The notes below the pieces were generated by a model that searched no databases, was not told where the DNA came from, and saw only the letters and a list, made by a program, of their open reading frames with translations. From the NCBI RefSeq assembly GCF_039908645.1, contig NZ_CP150917.1, positions 6,149,001 to 6,213,000 of the forward strand: 64,000 nucleotides of DNA, in the 5' to 3' direction. Source of the DNA: Pseudomonas helvetica. GTDB lineage: Bacteria > Pseudomonadota > Gammaproteobacteria > Pseudomonadales > Pseudomonadaceae. A program made the position numbers and the translations under genes. Positions 24,271 through 35,099 of the stretch are shown here, in pieces (position 1 is the stretch's first letter; each line of letters starts with the position of its first letter).

Positions 24271-25485
24271 TTATTCCTTGGTGAGATCCACCAACGGTGT
24301 TTGCCTTACCTCAGTCTCCCGTCCACCCTGAATCTCGCTCACCTGCGCCAACGCTTTATCCACAGCCGCTTTATCCGCCAGCAAGCTGTAACTGATCTGG
24401 AACTGCTTCTGCTCCTTGGCGGCAATCGTCGGCACCAGGTTCAGTGGCCGCTGATACCGGCGGTTGTAGGAAAAACTCGTCCCCGGCTCCAGCCCCGTGA
24501 CATAGCCCTGGCCTTGGGTATCGGTGTTTTTCCACAGGGAGAACACCGGTAATTGCTTGGTATTGAAGCCAACCGACACCCCGAGACTGCCCGCCTTGTT
24601 ATGCAGCACGGTCAGCGTGTCGCCCTTGGCATCGGCATACGGCACGACGTTGTAGACGGTTTCGTCGTAGTCTTTGGTCGGCGCGCGGTAAGTTTGCCAG
24701 TCGGGCAAGTCCCCCTTGGCCTTGTCGTTGAACGGCGACACCTGTTTCACCGGCGCAGCGAAACGGGCGCCCTGTTCCAGGAACGGGGTGCTGAAGTTGC
24801 TGTGGTAGAGCGCCTGGTATTCCTTCGGATAGTCGCCGTTGTTAGTCAGGGTGTCGTTGAGGGCGAAGCGCACGCTGCCGGGCTCGGTGACCAGTTCAGT
24901 CATTACCGAGAAGTCGACCTTCTTGAACGCCTGCTCTTTCAACTCACCGCGCAGGCTGATGGCGTAAGGCGGTTTTTCATCAATGTGCAGCGTGACCTTG
25001 CTGGCCGGAATGTTCGCGGCGCGGCCATGCAGGGTCAGCAGTTCGCCGTTGTCCATGCCGGGGTGACCGACCCATTCGTAGCCGCAGCGGGTGACCAGTT
25101 CATTGAAGCCTTCGAGCCAGCCCAGTCCGCCACGCCCGTTGAGTTCGATAAAGGACGGATTGACCACGTCCTTGACCGGCGAATCCCAACCCATACGCAC
25201 ATTACCCACCGACGCCTGCAGGACGTTCATCCCGCGGGTCGGCACCACCGAGAGTTTCATCGTGCCGTTATCAATGTCGACGATGCTCACGCCCTCCTGC
25301 CGACCGCCGTGCAGGGTGCGCAGGGTCACGGAGAACGGTTTGTCGGTTTTCACACCGAGCTGCTGGCTGGTGATTTGCTGGTTCTGGGCAGCCTTGTCGG
25401 TGTCGAGCAACACGTAATCCCAAGCCATAACGTGGGAGGCAGCGGTCATTGCGCCGAGAGTGACGAGAAGTTTGAGCGGGGTCAT
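24271..25485 (-). CDS. Secreted aldose 1-epimerase-like (DUF4432) protein
   Basis: 404 residues from ATG 25485, chosen because an AAAGG site lies upstream and a signal peptide follows (MTPLKLLVTLGAMTAASHVMA). The body has the DUF4432/galactose-mutarotase-like beta-sandwich pattern: LSVVPTRGMNVLQASVGN, GWLEGFNELVTRCG, LHGRAANIPAS, NYGDYPKEYQALYHSNF-like and GLEPGTSFSYNRRYQ. It probably acts on a carbohydrate in the periplasm; the substrate is unknown. It ends 6 bases past the comM stop on the opposite strand. Confidence 0.82.
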   Translation of the reverse strand: MTPLKLLVTLGAMTAASHVMAWDYVLLDTDKAAQNQQITSQQLGVKTDKPFSVTLRTLHGGRQEGVSIVDIDNGTMKLSVVPTRGMNVLQASVGNVRMGWDSPVKDVVNPSFIELNGRGGLGWLEGFNELVTRCGYEWVGHPGMDNGELLTLHGRAANIPASKVTLHIDEKPPYAISLRGELKEQAFKKVDFSVMTELVTEPGSVRFALNDTLTNNGDYPKEYQALYHSNFSTPFLEQGARFAAPVKQVSPFNDKAKGDLPDWQTYRAPTKDYDETVYNVVPYADAKGDTLTVLHNKAGSLGVSVGFNTKQLPVFSLWKNTDTQGQGYVTGLEPGTSFSYNRRYQRPLNLVPTIAAKEQKQFQISYSLLADKAAVDKALAQVSEIQGGRETEVRQTPLVDLTKE

Positions 25486-25635
25486 GGTGAAAGCCTTTCT
25501 TGGAGTTGTGCGATTTTTATAGCGCTGATGAAACGTTTCAGCAAGCTTAAAAACGGCATAACTCCAGCAAAACTCAGTCGACGGGTTCAATCGCCAACAA
25601 CAGGCTTGCCAACGATGGCGATTCCAGAGGTGACC

Positions 25636-27612
25636 TCAGCGAAAACGATCAACCTCATGCCGCAACTCTGCCGCCAGGTTTTCCAGTTCCTTGGCAGTAA
25701 TTGCCAGGTTCGACACCACTTCACGCTGCTCGCTGTTGGCCATGGCGATGCTTTGCAGGTTGCTGCTGAGCAAGGTCGCGGTGCTGCTCTGCTCTTGGGT
25801 GGCGGTGGTGATCGCAGCGAATTGCTGGCCGGCCGAGCGGCTTTGTTCATCGATCAGCGCCAGCGCCGACGCGACATTGGCATTGCGCGTCAGGCCTTCG
25901 TGCATCAGCAGCTTGCCTTGCTCCATGGTGCTGATGGCGTGACCGGTTTCCTGCTGGATGCTTTGGATCATCCCGGAAATCTCGTCAGTCGCTTCGCGAG
26001 TGCGCGAGGCCAGGTTGCGCACTTCGTCTGCCACCACTGCAAAACCACGGCCCTGTTCGCCGGCGCGCGCGGCCTCGATCGCGGCGTTGAGTGCCAGTAA
26101 ATTGGTTTGATCGGCAATCGCGGTAATCACCCCGACAATGCCGCCGATTTCCTGGGAGCGCTGACCCAGGGTGTTGATCACCGTCGCCGTGCTGTTGAGA
26201 GCACTGGCAATCTGCTCAAGGGACGAAGAAGCTTCTTCCATCGAGGTACGACCGATCCGCGTCTGCTGGGCGTTTTCCTGGGCCAGACGCTCGGTGTTGC
26301 CCATGTTGTCAGCGATGTTCAGCGAGGTCGCACTGAATTCTTCCACGGCACCGGCCATGCTGGTGATTTCACCGGACTGCTGCTCCATCCCTTCATACGC
26401 ACCGCCGGACAACCCGGATAATGCTTGCGCGCGACTGTTGACCTCTTCCGAGGCCTTGCGGATGTGCTCGACCATGGTCGATAGAGCCTGGCTCATCTGA
26501 TTGAAGCTGCGCGCCAATTGACCGATTTCATCATGGCTCGACACGTTCAAACGCACGCTCAGATCACCCGCACCCAAGGCTTCAGCCTGCCGCACCAGAT
26601 CACCCAACGGCGCCAGCTTGCTGCGCAACAGCCAGACTGCCGCGCCTACCGCCAGCAGCATCGCCAGCAGGCTGCCAATGGCCAGGCGGATACCGATGCT
26701 CCAGGTCACTGCGCGGATTTCGCTTTTCGGCATGCTCGCCACTACTGACCATGGCCCGCCCTCGAATGGCACGGCAACGCTGTAGAAGTCTTCGGACTTG
26801 TCGCTCCAGAAGGCGCCCCGCCCCGGTGTCCTGGCCAAACCGGCGATGGTCGAAGTCGCCTGATCCAGCGCCTGCACGCCGGCCGGCGGCACCAGCCATT
26901 TGTTTTGTTCATCGAGCAGTGCCAGTGAACCGCTCTGGCCGATGCGGAAGCGCTTGAGGTTGTCGAACTGCGCGCTCTGCGCATCGGTGTAATCGAAACC
27001 CACGAACAACACCGCGATCACCTTGCCGCTGCTGTCGCTCACGGGGGTGTACTGCGTCATGTAGGAACGATCGAACAGCAAGGCCCGGCCGACATAGCTC
27101 TGCCCCGCCATCAGCCGCTGATAGGCCGGGTGCGCATGGTCGAGCAGCGTGCCGATGGCGCGGGTGCCGTCCTGCTTGCTCAACGAGGTGCTGACCCGAA
27201 TGAAGTCCTCGCCACTGCGCACGAACAACGTCGCCACGCCGGCAGTCATTTGCTTGAACTCATCGACCTTGTCGAAGTTGTTGTTCAACACTTCGTTGCC
27301 CAGATGCAGGCCCGGAGTCTGCACGCCCGCCACCGTCACCGGCTGCTCCGGGTGCACGCTCAAACCGCCACTGAAACGCTTTTCAAACAACCCGCTCAGG
27401 CGCTGGGTGCTTTCGCGCAGGGTGCCGTGGAAAGTGCTCAACTGGTCGGCCAGCAACCGCGCCTCACTGGCCAGATGCTCTTCACGCGTGTCGAGGTTGG
27501 CAGAATCCAGCGAACGCAGGGCGAACACCGTGCTGCCACTGATGACGACCGCCAGGATGACGGCAAGGGCAAGCCCCAATTGTGAGGCGATCCGGGCACG
27601 AGGTTGAGACAT
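25636..27612 (-). CDS. Methyl-accepting chemotaxis protein with Cache sensor
   Basis: 658 residues. N-terminal membrane helix ([21 protein letters not shown]), a periplasmic Cache_3-Cache_2-type sensor of about 250 residues, a second helix near residue 310 ([20 protein letters not shown]) and a HAMP domain ([26 protein letters not shown]). The signalling tip is the standard [40 protein letters not shown] block. It relays ligand binding to CheA/CheW. The ligand cannot be read, though this sensor type often binds small organic acids. Monocistronic. Confidence 0.93.
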   Translation of the reverse strand: MSQPRARIASQLGLALAVILAVVISGSTVFALRSLDSANLDTREEHLASEARLLADQLSTFHGTLRESTQRLSGLFEKRFSGGLSVHPEQPVTVAGVQTPGLHLGNEVLNNNFDKVDEFKQMTAGVATLFVRSGEDFIRVSTSLSKQDGTRAIGTLLDHAHPAYQRLMAGQSYVGRALLFDRSYMTQYTPVSDSSGKVIAVLFVGFDYTDAQSAQFDNLKRFRIGQSGSLALLDEQNKWLVPPAGVQALDQATSTIAGLARTPGRGAFWSDKSEDFYSVAVPFEGGPWSVVASMPKSEIRAVTWSIGIRLAIGSLLAMLLAVGAAVWLLRSKLAPLGDLVRQAEALGAGDLSVRLNVSSHDEIGQLARSFNQMSQALSTMVEHIRKASEEVNSRAQALSGLSGGAYEGMEQQSGEITSMAGAVEEFSATSLNIADNMGNTERLAQENAQQTRIGRTSMEEASSSLEQIASALNSTATVINTLGQRSQEIGGIVGVITAIADQTNLLALNAAIEAARAGEQGRGFAVVADEVRNLASRTREATDEISGMIQSIQQETGHAISTMEQGKLLMHEGLTRNANVASALALIDEQSRSAGQQFAAITTATQEQSSTATLLSSNLQSIAMANSEQREVVSNLAITAKELENLAAELRHEVDRFR

Positions 27613-27802
27613 GACAGCTCCTGGCCGAGGAGCCGGATCATCCTGATCGCGTCGCGTGGCTCGGCAAAATATCCAGTAATAGGGGAAGCGCGAAACCTTT
27701 CAGAACGAAGGTCCCACTTTCAGGGATTCGGCGGCGTAGATAAATACTTGAGCGATGCACAAGGATATCGCTCAAGGCTGCCATGGCGGTGGCTACATCG
27801 AT

Positions 27803-28723
27803 TCAGCCGAGGCGCTCGACATCTGGCAATTCCATGGCCTGCACCTCACCCTGGAGGAAGTCGCTGAGACGGCGCAAACGTTCACCGCCGGGGCGGGTTT
27901 TCGGCCAGACCAGATAATAATTCAGGCCGCTGGCCACGGCAGTCGGCCACGGCAAACTCAAACGCCCCTGAGCCACATCTTCGGCCACCATCAGCAAGTC
28001 ACCCATCGACACCCCGTAACCACGGGCGGCGGCAATCATCCCCAGCTCCAGCGTATCAAACACCTGCCCGCCCTTGAGCGACACCTGCTCCGACAGGCCC
28101 ATACACTCCAGCCAACTGCGCCAGTCACGCCGATCAGGAGTCGGGTGAAGCAGTTCAGTACTGGCCAGCCGCTCGACATCCCATGGTTGATCATTCAACA
28201 GATTCGGTGCGCCGACCGGGATCAGCAGTTCAGGGAACAGGTAACTGGCCTCCCAGTCCGGTGGAAAATGCCCGTTGCTCAACAACACCGCACAATCGAA
28301 CGGTTCGTGATTGAAGTCCACCGAGTCGACGTCCATCCAGGCGCTGGTCAGTTGCACCTCGTTGCCCGGTTGCAAATGCCGAAAGCGACTGAGTCGCGCC
28401 AGCAGCCAGCGCATGGTCAGGGTCGAAGGGGCTTTCATGCGTAAGACGTCATCTTCGGCGCGCAAGGTATTGCAGGCCCGCTCCAGCGCACCAAAGCCCT
28501 CACGCACACCCGGCAGCAGCAAACGCGCGGCCTCGGTCAGTTGCAGATTGCGCCCGCTGCGCTGAAACAGCCGACAGGCGAAATGCTCCTCCAGCGTACG
28601 CACATGTCGGCTGACGGCGCTTTGGGTGATCGACAATTCTTCGGCAGCACGGGTAAACGAACTGTGCCGCGCTGCGGCCTCGAAAGCGCGAAGGGCATAC
28701 AACGGAGGAAGACGACGAGACAT
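27803..28723 (-). CDS. LysR-family regulator (GcvA-like)
   Basis: 306 residues from ATG 28723 (MSRRLPPLYALRAFEAAARH); the longer frame upstream lacks family sequence. The N-terminal winged HTH is FTRAAEELSITQSAVSRHVRTLEEHFACRLFQR. A periplasmic-binding-like effector domain follows. The PPL.ALRAFEAAARH start and NLQLTEAA.LLLPGV pattern are typical of the GcvA subgroup. It is divergent from the MATE transporter with 149 bases between, so it may regulate it. Confidence 0.88.
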   Translation of the reverse strand: MSRRLPPLYALRAFEAAARHSSFTRAAEELSITQSAVSRHVRTLEEHFACRLFQRSGRNLQLTEAARLLLPGVREGFGALERACNTLRAEDDVLRMKAPSTLTMRWLLARLSRFRHLQPGNEVQLTSAWMDVDSVDFNHEPFDCAVLLSNGHFPPDWEASYLFPELLIPVGAPNLLNDQPWDVERLASTELLHPTPDRRDWRSWLECMGLSEQVSLKGGQVFDTLELGMIAAARGYGVSMGDLLMVAEDVAQGRLSLPWPTAVASGLNYYLVWPKTRPGGERLRRLSDFLQGEVQAMELPDVERLG

Positions 28724-28872
28724 TGGGAAAGCTCCTATAGCGCGACCCCGGAACCTTATCAGAAACTCTCCAGCATGAGTTTTAGTCATGCCAGCAATCG
28801 TTTTTATCCCTTTGTGCAAACGCTTGCGAGCGCCGAGAATCAACCCTTCCCGATTTATCTGACTAAACGAGC

Positions 28873-30282
28873 GTGATGATCATGCAGCATCCAGCACGTA
28901 CCGAACTCTGGGCCATCCTGCGGCTGGCGGGGCCGCTGATTGCCTCGCAGTTGGCGCACATGCTGATGATCCTCACCGATACCTTGATGATGGCTCGGCT
29001 CAGCCCGGAAGCCTTGGCCGGTGGCGGCCTGGGCGCGGCGAGCTATTCGTTCGTGTCGATTTTCTGCATTGGCGTGATCGCGGCGGTCGGCACGCTGGTG
29101 GCGATCCGCCAGGGTGCCGGCGACATTGAAGGCGCCACGCGGCTGACCCAGGCCGGGCTTTGGCTGGCGTGGTTGATGGCGCTGGTGGCGGGTCTGCTGC
29201 TGTGGAACCTCAAGCCAGTGTTGCTGCTGTTCGGCCAGACTGAAAACAACGTGCATGCGGCCGGCCAGTTCCTGTTGATTCTGCCGTTCGCCCTGCCCGG
29301 CTACCTGAGCTTCATGGCCCTGCGCGGTTTTACCAGCGCCATCGGCCGGACGACACCGGTGATGGTCATCAGCCTCCTCGGGACCGTGGCCAACTTCCTG
29401 CTCAACTATGCGCTGATCACCGGCATGTTCGGCCTGCCGAAAATGGGTTTGATGGGGATCGGCCTGGTCACCGCCATCGTCGCCAACTGCATGGCGCTGG
29501 GCCTGGCCTGGCATATCCGCCAGCACCCGGCTTACGCCGCGTACCCACTGCGCAAGGGCCTGTCACGGCCCAATCGCCAGTACCTGCGCGAGCTATGGCG
29601 TCTCGGCCTGCCGATTGGCGGCACCTACGCGGTAGAGGTCGGTCTGTTTGCGTTTGCCGCGTTGTGCATGGGCACCATGGGCAGTACGCAATTGGCGGCG
29701 CATCAGATCGCCCTGCAAATCGTCTCGGTGGCGTTCATGATTCCGGCGGGGCTTTCATATGCGATCACCATGCGCATCGGCCAGCACTACGGCGCCGGGC
29801 AGTTGCTCGATGCGCGCTTGGCCGGGCGGGTCGGGATTGCCGTTGGTGGCGCGGCGATGCTCGGGTTTGCCATGGTCTTCTGGCTGCTGCCGAACCAACT
29901 GGTGGGACTGTTCCTGGACCATAACGACCCGGCGTTTCGCGAAGTGATCAATCTTGCGGTGAGCCTGTTGATGGTGGCGGCGTGGTTCGAGTTTTTCGAC
30001 GGCACGCAAACTATCGCCATGGGCTGTATTCGCGGTCTGAAGGACGCCAAGACTACCTTCCTGGTCGGCCTCGCCTGCTATTGGCTGATCGGCGCTCCGG
30101 CTGCATGGTTGATGGCTTTCCACCTCCATTGGGGGCCGACCGGCGTCTGGTGGGGTCTGGCGCTGGGGCTCGCCTGCTCGGCCGTGAGCCTGACGCTGGC
30201 ATTCGAATGGAAGATGAAGCGGATGATCCGCCGTGAACAACCGGAACAGGCAGTGCAGTACAGCACCGTCCAGCCTGATTAA
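28873..30282 (+). CDS. MATE-family multidrug/cation efflux protein (NorM-like)
   Basis: 469 residues with 12 predicted hydrophobic segments, from LAGPLIASQLAHMLMILTDTLMMA to the last helix near residue 440. The repeated MATE halves (LAGPL....L....L...DT...) are visible and the pseudo-repeat begins near residue 235. These are Na+ or H+ antiporters that export cationic drugs and dyes. ATG at 28873 with closely following alternatives at 28876 and 28882. Divergent from a LysR gene. Confidence 0.9.
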   Translation: MMIMQHPARTELWAILRLAGPLIASQLAHMLMILTDTLMMARLSPEALAGGGLGAASYSFVSIFCIGVIAAVGTLVAIRQGAGDIEGATRLTQAGLWLAWLMALVAGLLLWNLKPVLLLFGQTENNVHAAGQFLLILPFALPGYLSFMALRGFTSAIGRTTPVMVISLLGTVANFLLNYALITGMFGLPKMGLMGIGLVTAIVANCMALGLAWHIRQHPAYAAYPLRKGLSRPNRQYLRELWRLGLPIGGTYAVEVGLFAFAALCMGTMGSTQLAAHQIALQIVSVAFMIPAGLSYAITMRIGQHYGAGQLLDARLAGRVGIAVGGAAMLGFAMVFWLLPNQLVGLFLDHNDPAFREVINLAVSLLMVAAWFEFFDGTQTIAMGCIRGLKDAKTTFLVGLACYWLIGAPAAWLMAFHLHWGPTGVWWGLALGLACSAVSLTLAFEWKMKRMIRREQPEQAVQYSTVQPD

Positions 30283-30284
30283 CC

Positions 30285-30373
30285 CGTAGGAGCACGGCTT
30301 GCCCGCGATAGATATCACGCGTTGTATCAGATACACCGCAGTGATCCCATCGCGGGCCAGCCTTGCTCCTACG
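30285..30373. repeat. REPIN
   Basis: Two inverted REP units, cgtaggagcacggcttgcccgcgat and the complementary atcgcgggccagccttgctcctacg, flank a variable spacer between the MATE and GGDEF-EAL genes. The same family recurs at 34979, 43778 and 61547. Confidence 0.85.
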
Positions 30374-30380
30374 AGTTTTG

Positions 30381-32045
30381 TTAAGCCAGGACAGCCTGTT
30401 GGCTACTGCCAAACGTCAGATACTCAACCAGCTCGGCCAGCGGCAACGGCTTGCTGATCAGGTAACCCTGCACCTGATCACAACCAAAATCACGCAGCAG
30501 CTCAAGCTGTTCAAGGGTTTCAACGCCCTCGGCGACCACTTCCAGGTTGAGGTTGTGAGCGAGGTTGATCATCGCGTGGACCAGCTTGCGATTTTCCTCA
30601 CGCGTCTCCATGCCACCGACAAAGCTTTTGTCGATCTTCAACAAGGCAATCGGCAGGCTGTTGAGGTGCACGAATGACGAAAAACCGGTGCCGAAATCGT
30701 CCAGGGAGAAACGCACACCCAGACGCCCCAAAGCGTCCATGGTCTGTTTGACCAGATCGCTGCGGCGCATCACTGCAGTTTCCGTCAGCTCGAATTCCAG
30801 CCACTGCGCTTCGACACCGCGCTCGGCAATCAACCGGCTCAACGTCGACAGCAACTGACTGTCCTGGAACTGCCGGAACGACAGGTTGACCGCCATGTGC
30901 AACGGCGGCAGACCGCGTTCGCGCAACGCCTGCATGTCGCGCAAGGCACGGGAAATTACCCAGTACCCCAACGGCACGATCAAACCGCTCTGCTCGGCCA
31001 GCGGCACGAACTCGCTCGGCGGCAGCAGCCCGCGCTCGCCATGACGCCAGCGCACCAGAGCCTCGAGGCCGACAATTTGCCCGTCGTCTAGGTTCAGCCG
31101 TGGCTGGTAATGCAGTTCCAGCTCATCGCGGCGCAAGGCCCGGCGCAGTTCGCTTTCAAGATCGGCGAGGCTGCGCGCGTTGCGGTTGATGCGTTCATTG
31201 AAGATATGAAAGGTGCAGCCTTGGGTGCTTTTGGCCTGCTGCATGGCGATATGCGCGTGCCACATCAGCGGGTCGGCGCCAGCCTGCGCGCGCGCGTGGG
31301 CGATGCCCAGGCTGCAGCCGATCAACAGGCTTTCGCCGTCGATCCAGTAGGGTTCGGCCATGACTTCGGTGATGCGTTCGGCCATCCACTCGGCGCGTTG
31401 CGGTGCGCGGCGGGTGTCGATGAGCAAGGCGAATTCGTCGCTGCCCAGACGCGCCAGTTGATCGCCGGCCTCAAGCTGGCTCTTGAGCCGCGAGACCACT
31501 TGCAGGATCAGCCGGTCGCCGGCCTGGTGGCCGAGAGCGTCGTTGGCGTGTCGAAAGTTGTCGAGATCGAGGTGCCCGAGTGCCAGGCCACGGCCGTCGT
31601 TTTCCGCCAGACGCGCCGCCAGCAGGGTCTGAAACCCCTGGCGGTTGGCAATCCCGGTCAGCGGGTCCTGCTCGGCGAGGCGCTGCAAGGTGTTTTCGAG
31701 CACGCCGCGCTCACGCACATGGCGCAGGCTGCGGCGCAATGTATCCACATCCAGCGCATCGCGAACCAGCCAGTCGCTGACACCGTCCGGTGGGGTGGAC
31801 GGTTCATGTTCGAGCAACAGCACCGTCGGCAGGCTGCAACGGCCTGGCTCCGGTTGAAGTGCGGGAATGGTCAACAGGACAGCACTGCGGTTGTCAGCAA
31901 ATAGACTGCTCACCGACTCCCAGGTCGGTGCACTGATCAGCACAGCCGAGCTCCCCATAGGAGCCAGACACTCGCGTAACAACGCTGCCCACGCTGGCTC
32001 TTCGGCCAGAAGCAGCAAACGCAAGGGTTCGACAGGCGTAGACAA
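30381..32045 (-). CDS. GGDEF-EAL protein with degenerate receiver-like N-terminus
   Basis: 554 residues. The TTG at 32045 is supported by AGGGAG 7 bases upstream. Residues 1-110 resemble a degenerate response-regulator fold. Next comes a diguanylate cyclase-type domain (DPLTGIANRQGF...) whose signature reads GSDEF instead of GGDEF. The EAL domain appears intact: GLEALVRWRHGERG, AVNLSFRQF, ELTETAVM, SLDDFGTGFSS and VVAEGVET. Most likely a c-di-GMP phosphodiesterase with reduced or GTP-sensing cyclase activity (inference from motif). Confidence 0.88.
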   Translation of the reverse strand: MSTPVEPLRLLLLAEEPAWAALLRECLAPMGSSAVLISAPTWESVSSLFADNRSAVLLTIPALQPEPGRCSLPTVLLLEHEPSTPPDGVSDWLVRDALDVDTLRRSLRHVRERGVLENTLQRLAEQDPLTGIANRQGFQTLLAARLAENDGRGLALGHLDLDNFRHANDALGHQAGDRLILQVVSRLKSQLEAGDQLARLGSDEFALLIDTRRAPQRAEWMAERITEVMAEPYWIDGESLLIGCSLGIAHARAQAGADPLMWHAHIAMQQAKSTQGCTFHIFNERINRNARSLADLESELRRALRRDELELHYQPRLNLDDGQIVGLEALVRWRHGERGLLPPSEFVPLAEQSGLIVPLGYWVISRALRDMQALRERGLPPLHMAVNLSFRQFQDSQLLSTLSRLIAERGVEAQWLEFELTETAVMRRSDLVKQTMDALGRLGVRFSLDDFGTGFSSFVHLNSLPIALLKIDKSFVGGMETREENRKLVHAMINLAHNLNLEVVAEGVETLEQLELLRDFGCDQVQGYLISKPLPLAELVEYLTFGSSQQAVLA

Positions 32046-32313
32046 GCTAGCTCCCTAGACTCTGCAAAAGATGTTGGCGGCGGGCATTATGACGCGCAGA
32101 TAAACAATGACAAATGATATTGATTATCAAACAGCCCGTTGTACCGCGATGAATCGAACATTAGTAGTCGCCAATTCAGCACGCATCCTGCGGGAAAGTA
32201 ACAAAACCGGCAAATTTAGATAGCGTGGTACGTCACAAGTCGGAGAGAGGCAGCAGAATCTGTGCATCCTGTTAAAATGCCCGCCCTTTTCGCAAACGAC
32301 TCCCTTTTCCGTC

Positions 32314-34323
32314 ATGTCCCGACTCAATCCCCGGCAGCAAGAAGCCGTGAGCTACGTCGGCGGCCCTCTTTTGGTGCTCGCCGGTGCTGGCTCCGGCAAG
32401 ACCAGTGTCATCACCCGCAAAATCGCCCACCTGATCCAGAGCTGTGGCATTCGTGCCCAGTACATCGTCGCCATGACCTTTACCAACAAGGCCGCGCGCG
32501 AGATGAAGGAGCGGGTCGGCACATTGCTCAAGGGTGGTGAAGGACGCGGTCTGACGGTGTGCACGTTCCACAACCTTGGGCTGAACATCATCCGCAAGGA
32601 GCATGTGCGGCTAGGCTACAAACCCGGTTTCTCGATTTTCGACGAGACCGACGTCAAAGCCCTGATGACCGACATCATGCAAAAGGAATATTCGGGCGAC
32701 GACGGCGTCGACGAGATCAAGAACATGATCGGCGCCTGGAAGAACGACCTGATCCTGCCGCCCGAAGCCCTGGAAAACGCCCGCAACCCCAAGGAGCAGA
32801 CTGCCGCCATCGTCTACACCCACTACCAGCGCACGCTCAAGGCGTTCAACGCAGTGGATTTCGACGACCTGATCCTGTTGCCGGTGAAGCTGTTCCAGGA
32901 ACACGCCGACATCCTCGAAAAGTGGCAGAACAAAGTCCGCTACCTGCTGGTGGACGAATACCAGGACACCAACGCCAGCCAGTACCTGCTGGTGAAATTG
33001 CTGATCGGCACGCGCAACCAGTTCACCGTGGTGGGCGACGATGACCAGTCGATCTACGCCTGGCGCGGCGCCCGTCCAGAAAACCTGATGCTGCTCAAGG
33101 ACGACTACCCGTCCTTGAAAGTGGTGATGCTGGAGCAAAACTACCGCTCCACCAGCCGCATCCTGCGCTGCGCCAACGTGCTGATCTCGAACAACCCCCA
33201 CGAGTTTGAAAAACAACTGTGGAGCGAGATGGGCCATGGCGACGAGATCCGGGTGATCCGCTGCCGCAACGAAGACGCCGAAGCCGAGCGCGTGGCCGTG
33301 GAAATCCTCAGCCTGCACCTGCGCACCGACCGCCCGTACAGCGATTTCGCAATTCTCTACCGCGGTAACTACCAGGCCAAGCTGATCGAGCTGAAGCTGC
33401 AACACCACCAGGTCCCTTATCGACTGTCCGGTGGCAACAGCTTCTTCGGACGTCAGGAAGTCAAAGACCTGATGGCCTACTTCCGCCTGATCGTGAACCC
33501 GGATGACGACAACGCCTTCCTGCGGGTGATCAACGTCCCACGCCGGGAAATCGGTTCGACCACGCTGGAGAAGCTCGGTAACTACGCGACTGAACGCAAG
33601 ATCTCGATGTATGCCGCGACCGATGAAATCGGCCTGGGCGAACATCTGGACAGCCGCTTCACCGATCGTCTGGCGCGCTTCAAGCGCTTCATGGACCGCG
33701 TGCGCGAGCAGTGTGCCGGCGAAGACCCGATCTCCGCCCTGCGCAGCATGATCATGGACATCGACTACGAGAACTGGCTGCGCACCAACAGCTCCAGCGA
33801 CAAGGCCGCCGACTACCGCATGGGTAACGTCTGGTTCCTGATCGAGGCGCTGAAGAACACCCTGGAAAAAGACGAAGACGGCGAAATGACCGTCGAAGAC
33901 GCGATCGGCAAGCTGGTCTTGCGCGACATGCTCGAACGCCAGCAGGAAGAGGAAGACGGCGCCGAAGGCGTGCAGATGATGACCTTGCACGCCTCCAAAG
34001 GCCTGGAATTCCCCTACGTGTTCATCATGGGCATGGAAGAGGAAATCCTCCCGCACCGCTCCAGTATCGAAGCCGACACCATCGAAGAAGAACGCCGTTT
34101 GGCCTACGTCGGGATTACCCGCGCACGTCAGACCCTGGCGTTCACCTTTGCCGCCAAGCGCAAACAGTACGGCGAAATCATCGACTGCTCGCCGAGCCGT
34201 TTCCTCGATGAACTGCCGCCGGACGATCTGGCGTGGGAAGGCAACGACGACACCCCGACCGAAGTCAAAGCCGTACGTGGCAATAGCGCATTGGCGGATA
34301 TACGCGCGATGTTAAAACGCTAG
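32314..34323 (+). CDS. rep: ATP-dependent DNA helicase Rep
   Basis: 669 residues, the usual Rep length. UvrD/Rep superfamily 1 motifs in order: Q motif (LNPRQQEAV), motif I LAGAGSGKT, motif II LLVDEYQDTN, motif III VGDDDQSIYAWRGA, motif IV LEQNYRS, motif V VQMMTLHASKGLEF, motif VI YVGITRAR. A 3'-5' translocase that clears proteins ahead of replication forks. It stands alone and is followed by xpt at 57 bases. Confidence 0.95.
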   Translation: MSRLNPRQQEAVSYVGGPLLVLAGAGSGKTSVITRKIAHLIQSCGIRAQYIVAMTFTNKAAREMKERVGTLLKGGEGRGLTVCTFHNLGLNIIRKEHVRLGYKPGFSIFDETDVKALMTDIMQKEYSGDDGVDEIKNMIGAWKNDLILPPEALENARNPKEQTAAIVYTHYQRTLKAFNAVDFDDLILLPVKLFQEHADILEKWQNKVRYLLVDEYQDTNASQYLLVKLLIGTRNQFTVVGDDDQSIYAWRGARPENLMLLKDDYPSLKVVMLEQNYRSTSRILRCANVLISNNPHEFEKQLWSEMGHGDEIRVIRCRNEDAEAERVAVEILSLHLRTDRPYSDFAILYRGNYQAKLIELKLQHHQVPYRLSGGNSFFGRQEVKDLMAYFRLIVNPDDDNAFLRVINVPRREIGSTTLEKLGNYATERKISMYAATDEIGLGEHLDSRFTDRLARFKRFMDRVREQCAGEDPISALRSMIMDIDYENWLRTNSSSDKAADYRMGNVWFLIEALKNTLEKDEDGEMTVEDAIGKLVLRDMLERQQEEEDGAEGVQMMTLHASKGLEFPYVFIMGMEEEILPHRSSIEADTIEEERRLAYVGITRARQTLAFTFAAKRKQYGEIIDCSPSRFLDELPPDDLAWEGNDDTPTEVKAVRGNSALADIRAMLKR

Positions 34324-34950
<627 letters not shown>

Positions 34951-34978
34951 GCGCCTTCAGGCAGACCGCGTTATTGCT

Positions 34979-35070
34979 CATCGCGGGCAAGCCTTGCTCC
35001 TGCAGGATGGGTGTTTGTCACATGACGTGGCACGACACATGATCTGTAGGAGCAAGGCTTGCCCGCGATG
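34979..35070. repeat. REPIN
   Basis: atcgcgggcaagccttgctcc and its inverted partner ggagcaaggcttgcccgcgat, about 45 bases apart, between two convergent genes. Confidence 0.85.
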
Positions 35071-35099
35071 GCGCCCGTACAAGCACCACGGGATTCAGA

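Noticed and set aside
24553..26100. 515-codon frame crossing two minus-strand genes
   Set aside because: It spans the end of the chemoreceptor and the epimerase-like gene, which are both well supported.
32611..34056. Long open frame antisense to rep
   Set aside because: GC-rich codon usage on the rep strand leaves the opposite frame open; the product resembles nothing.
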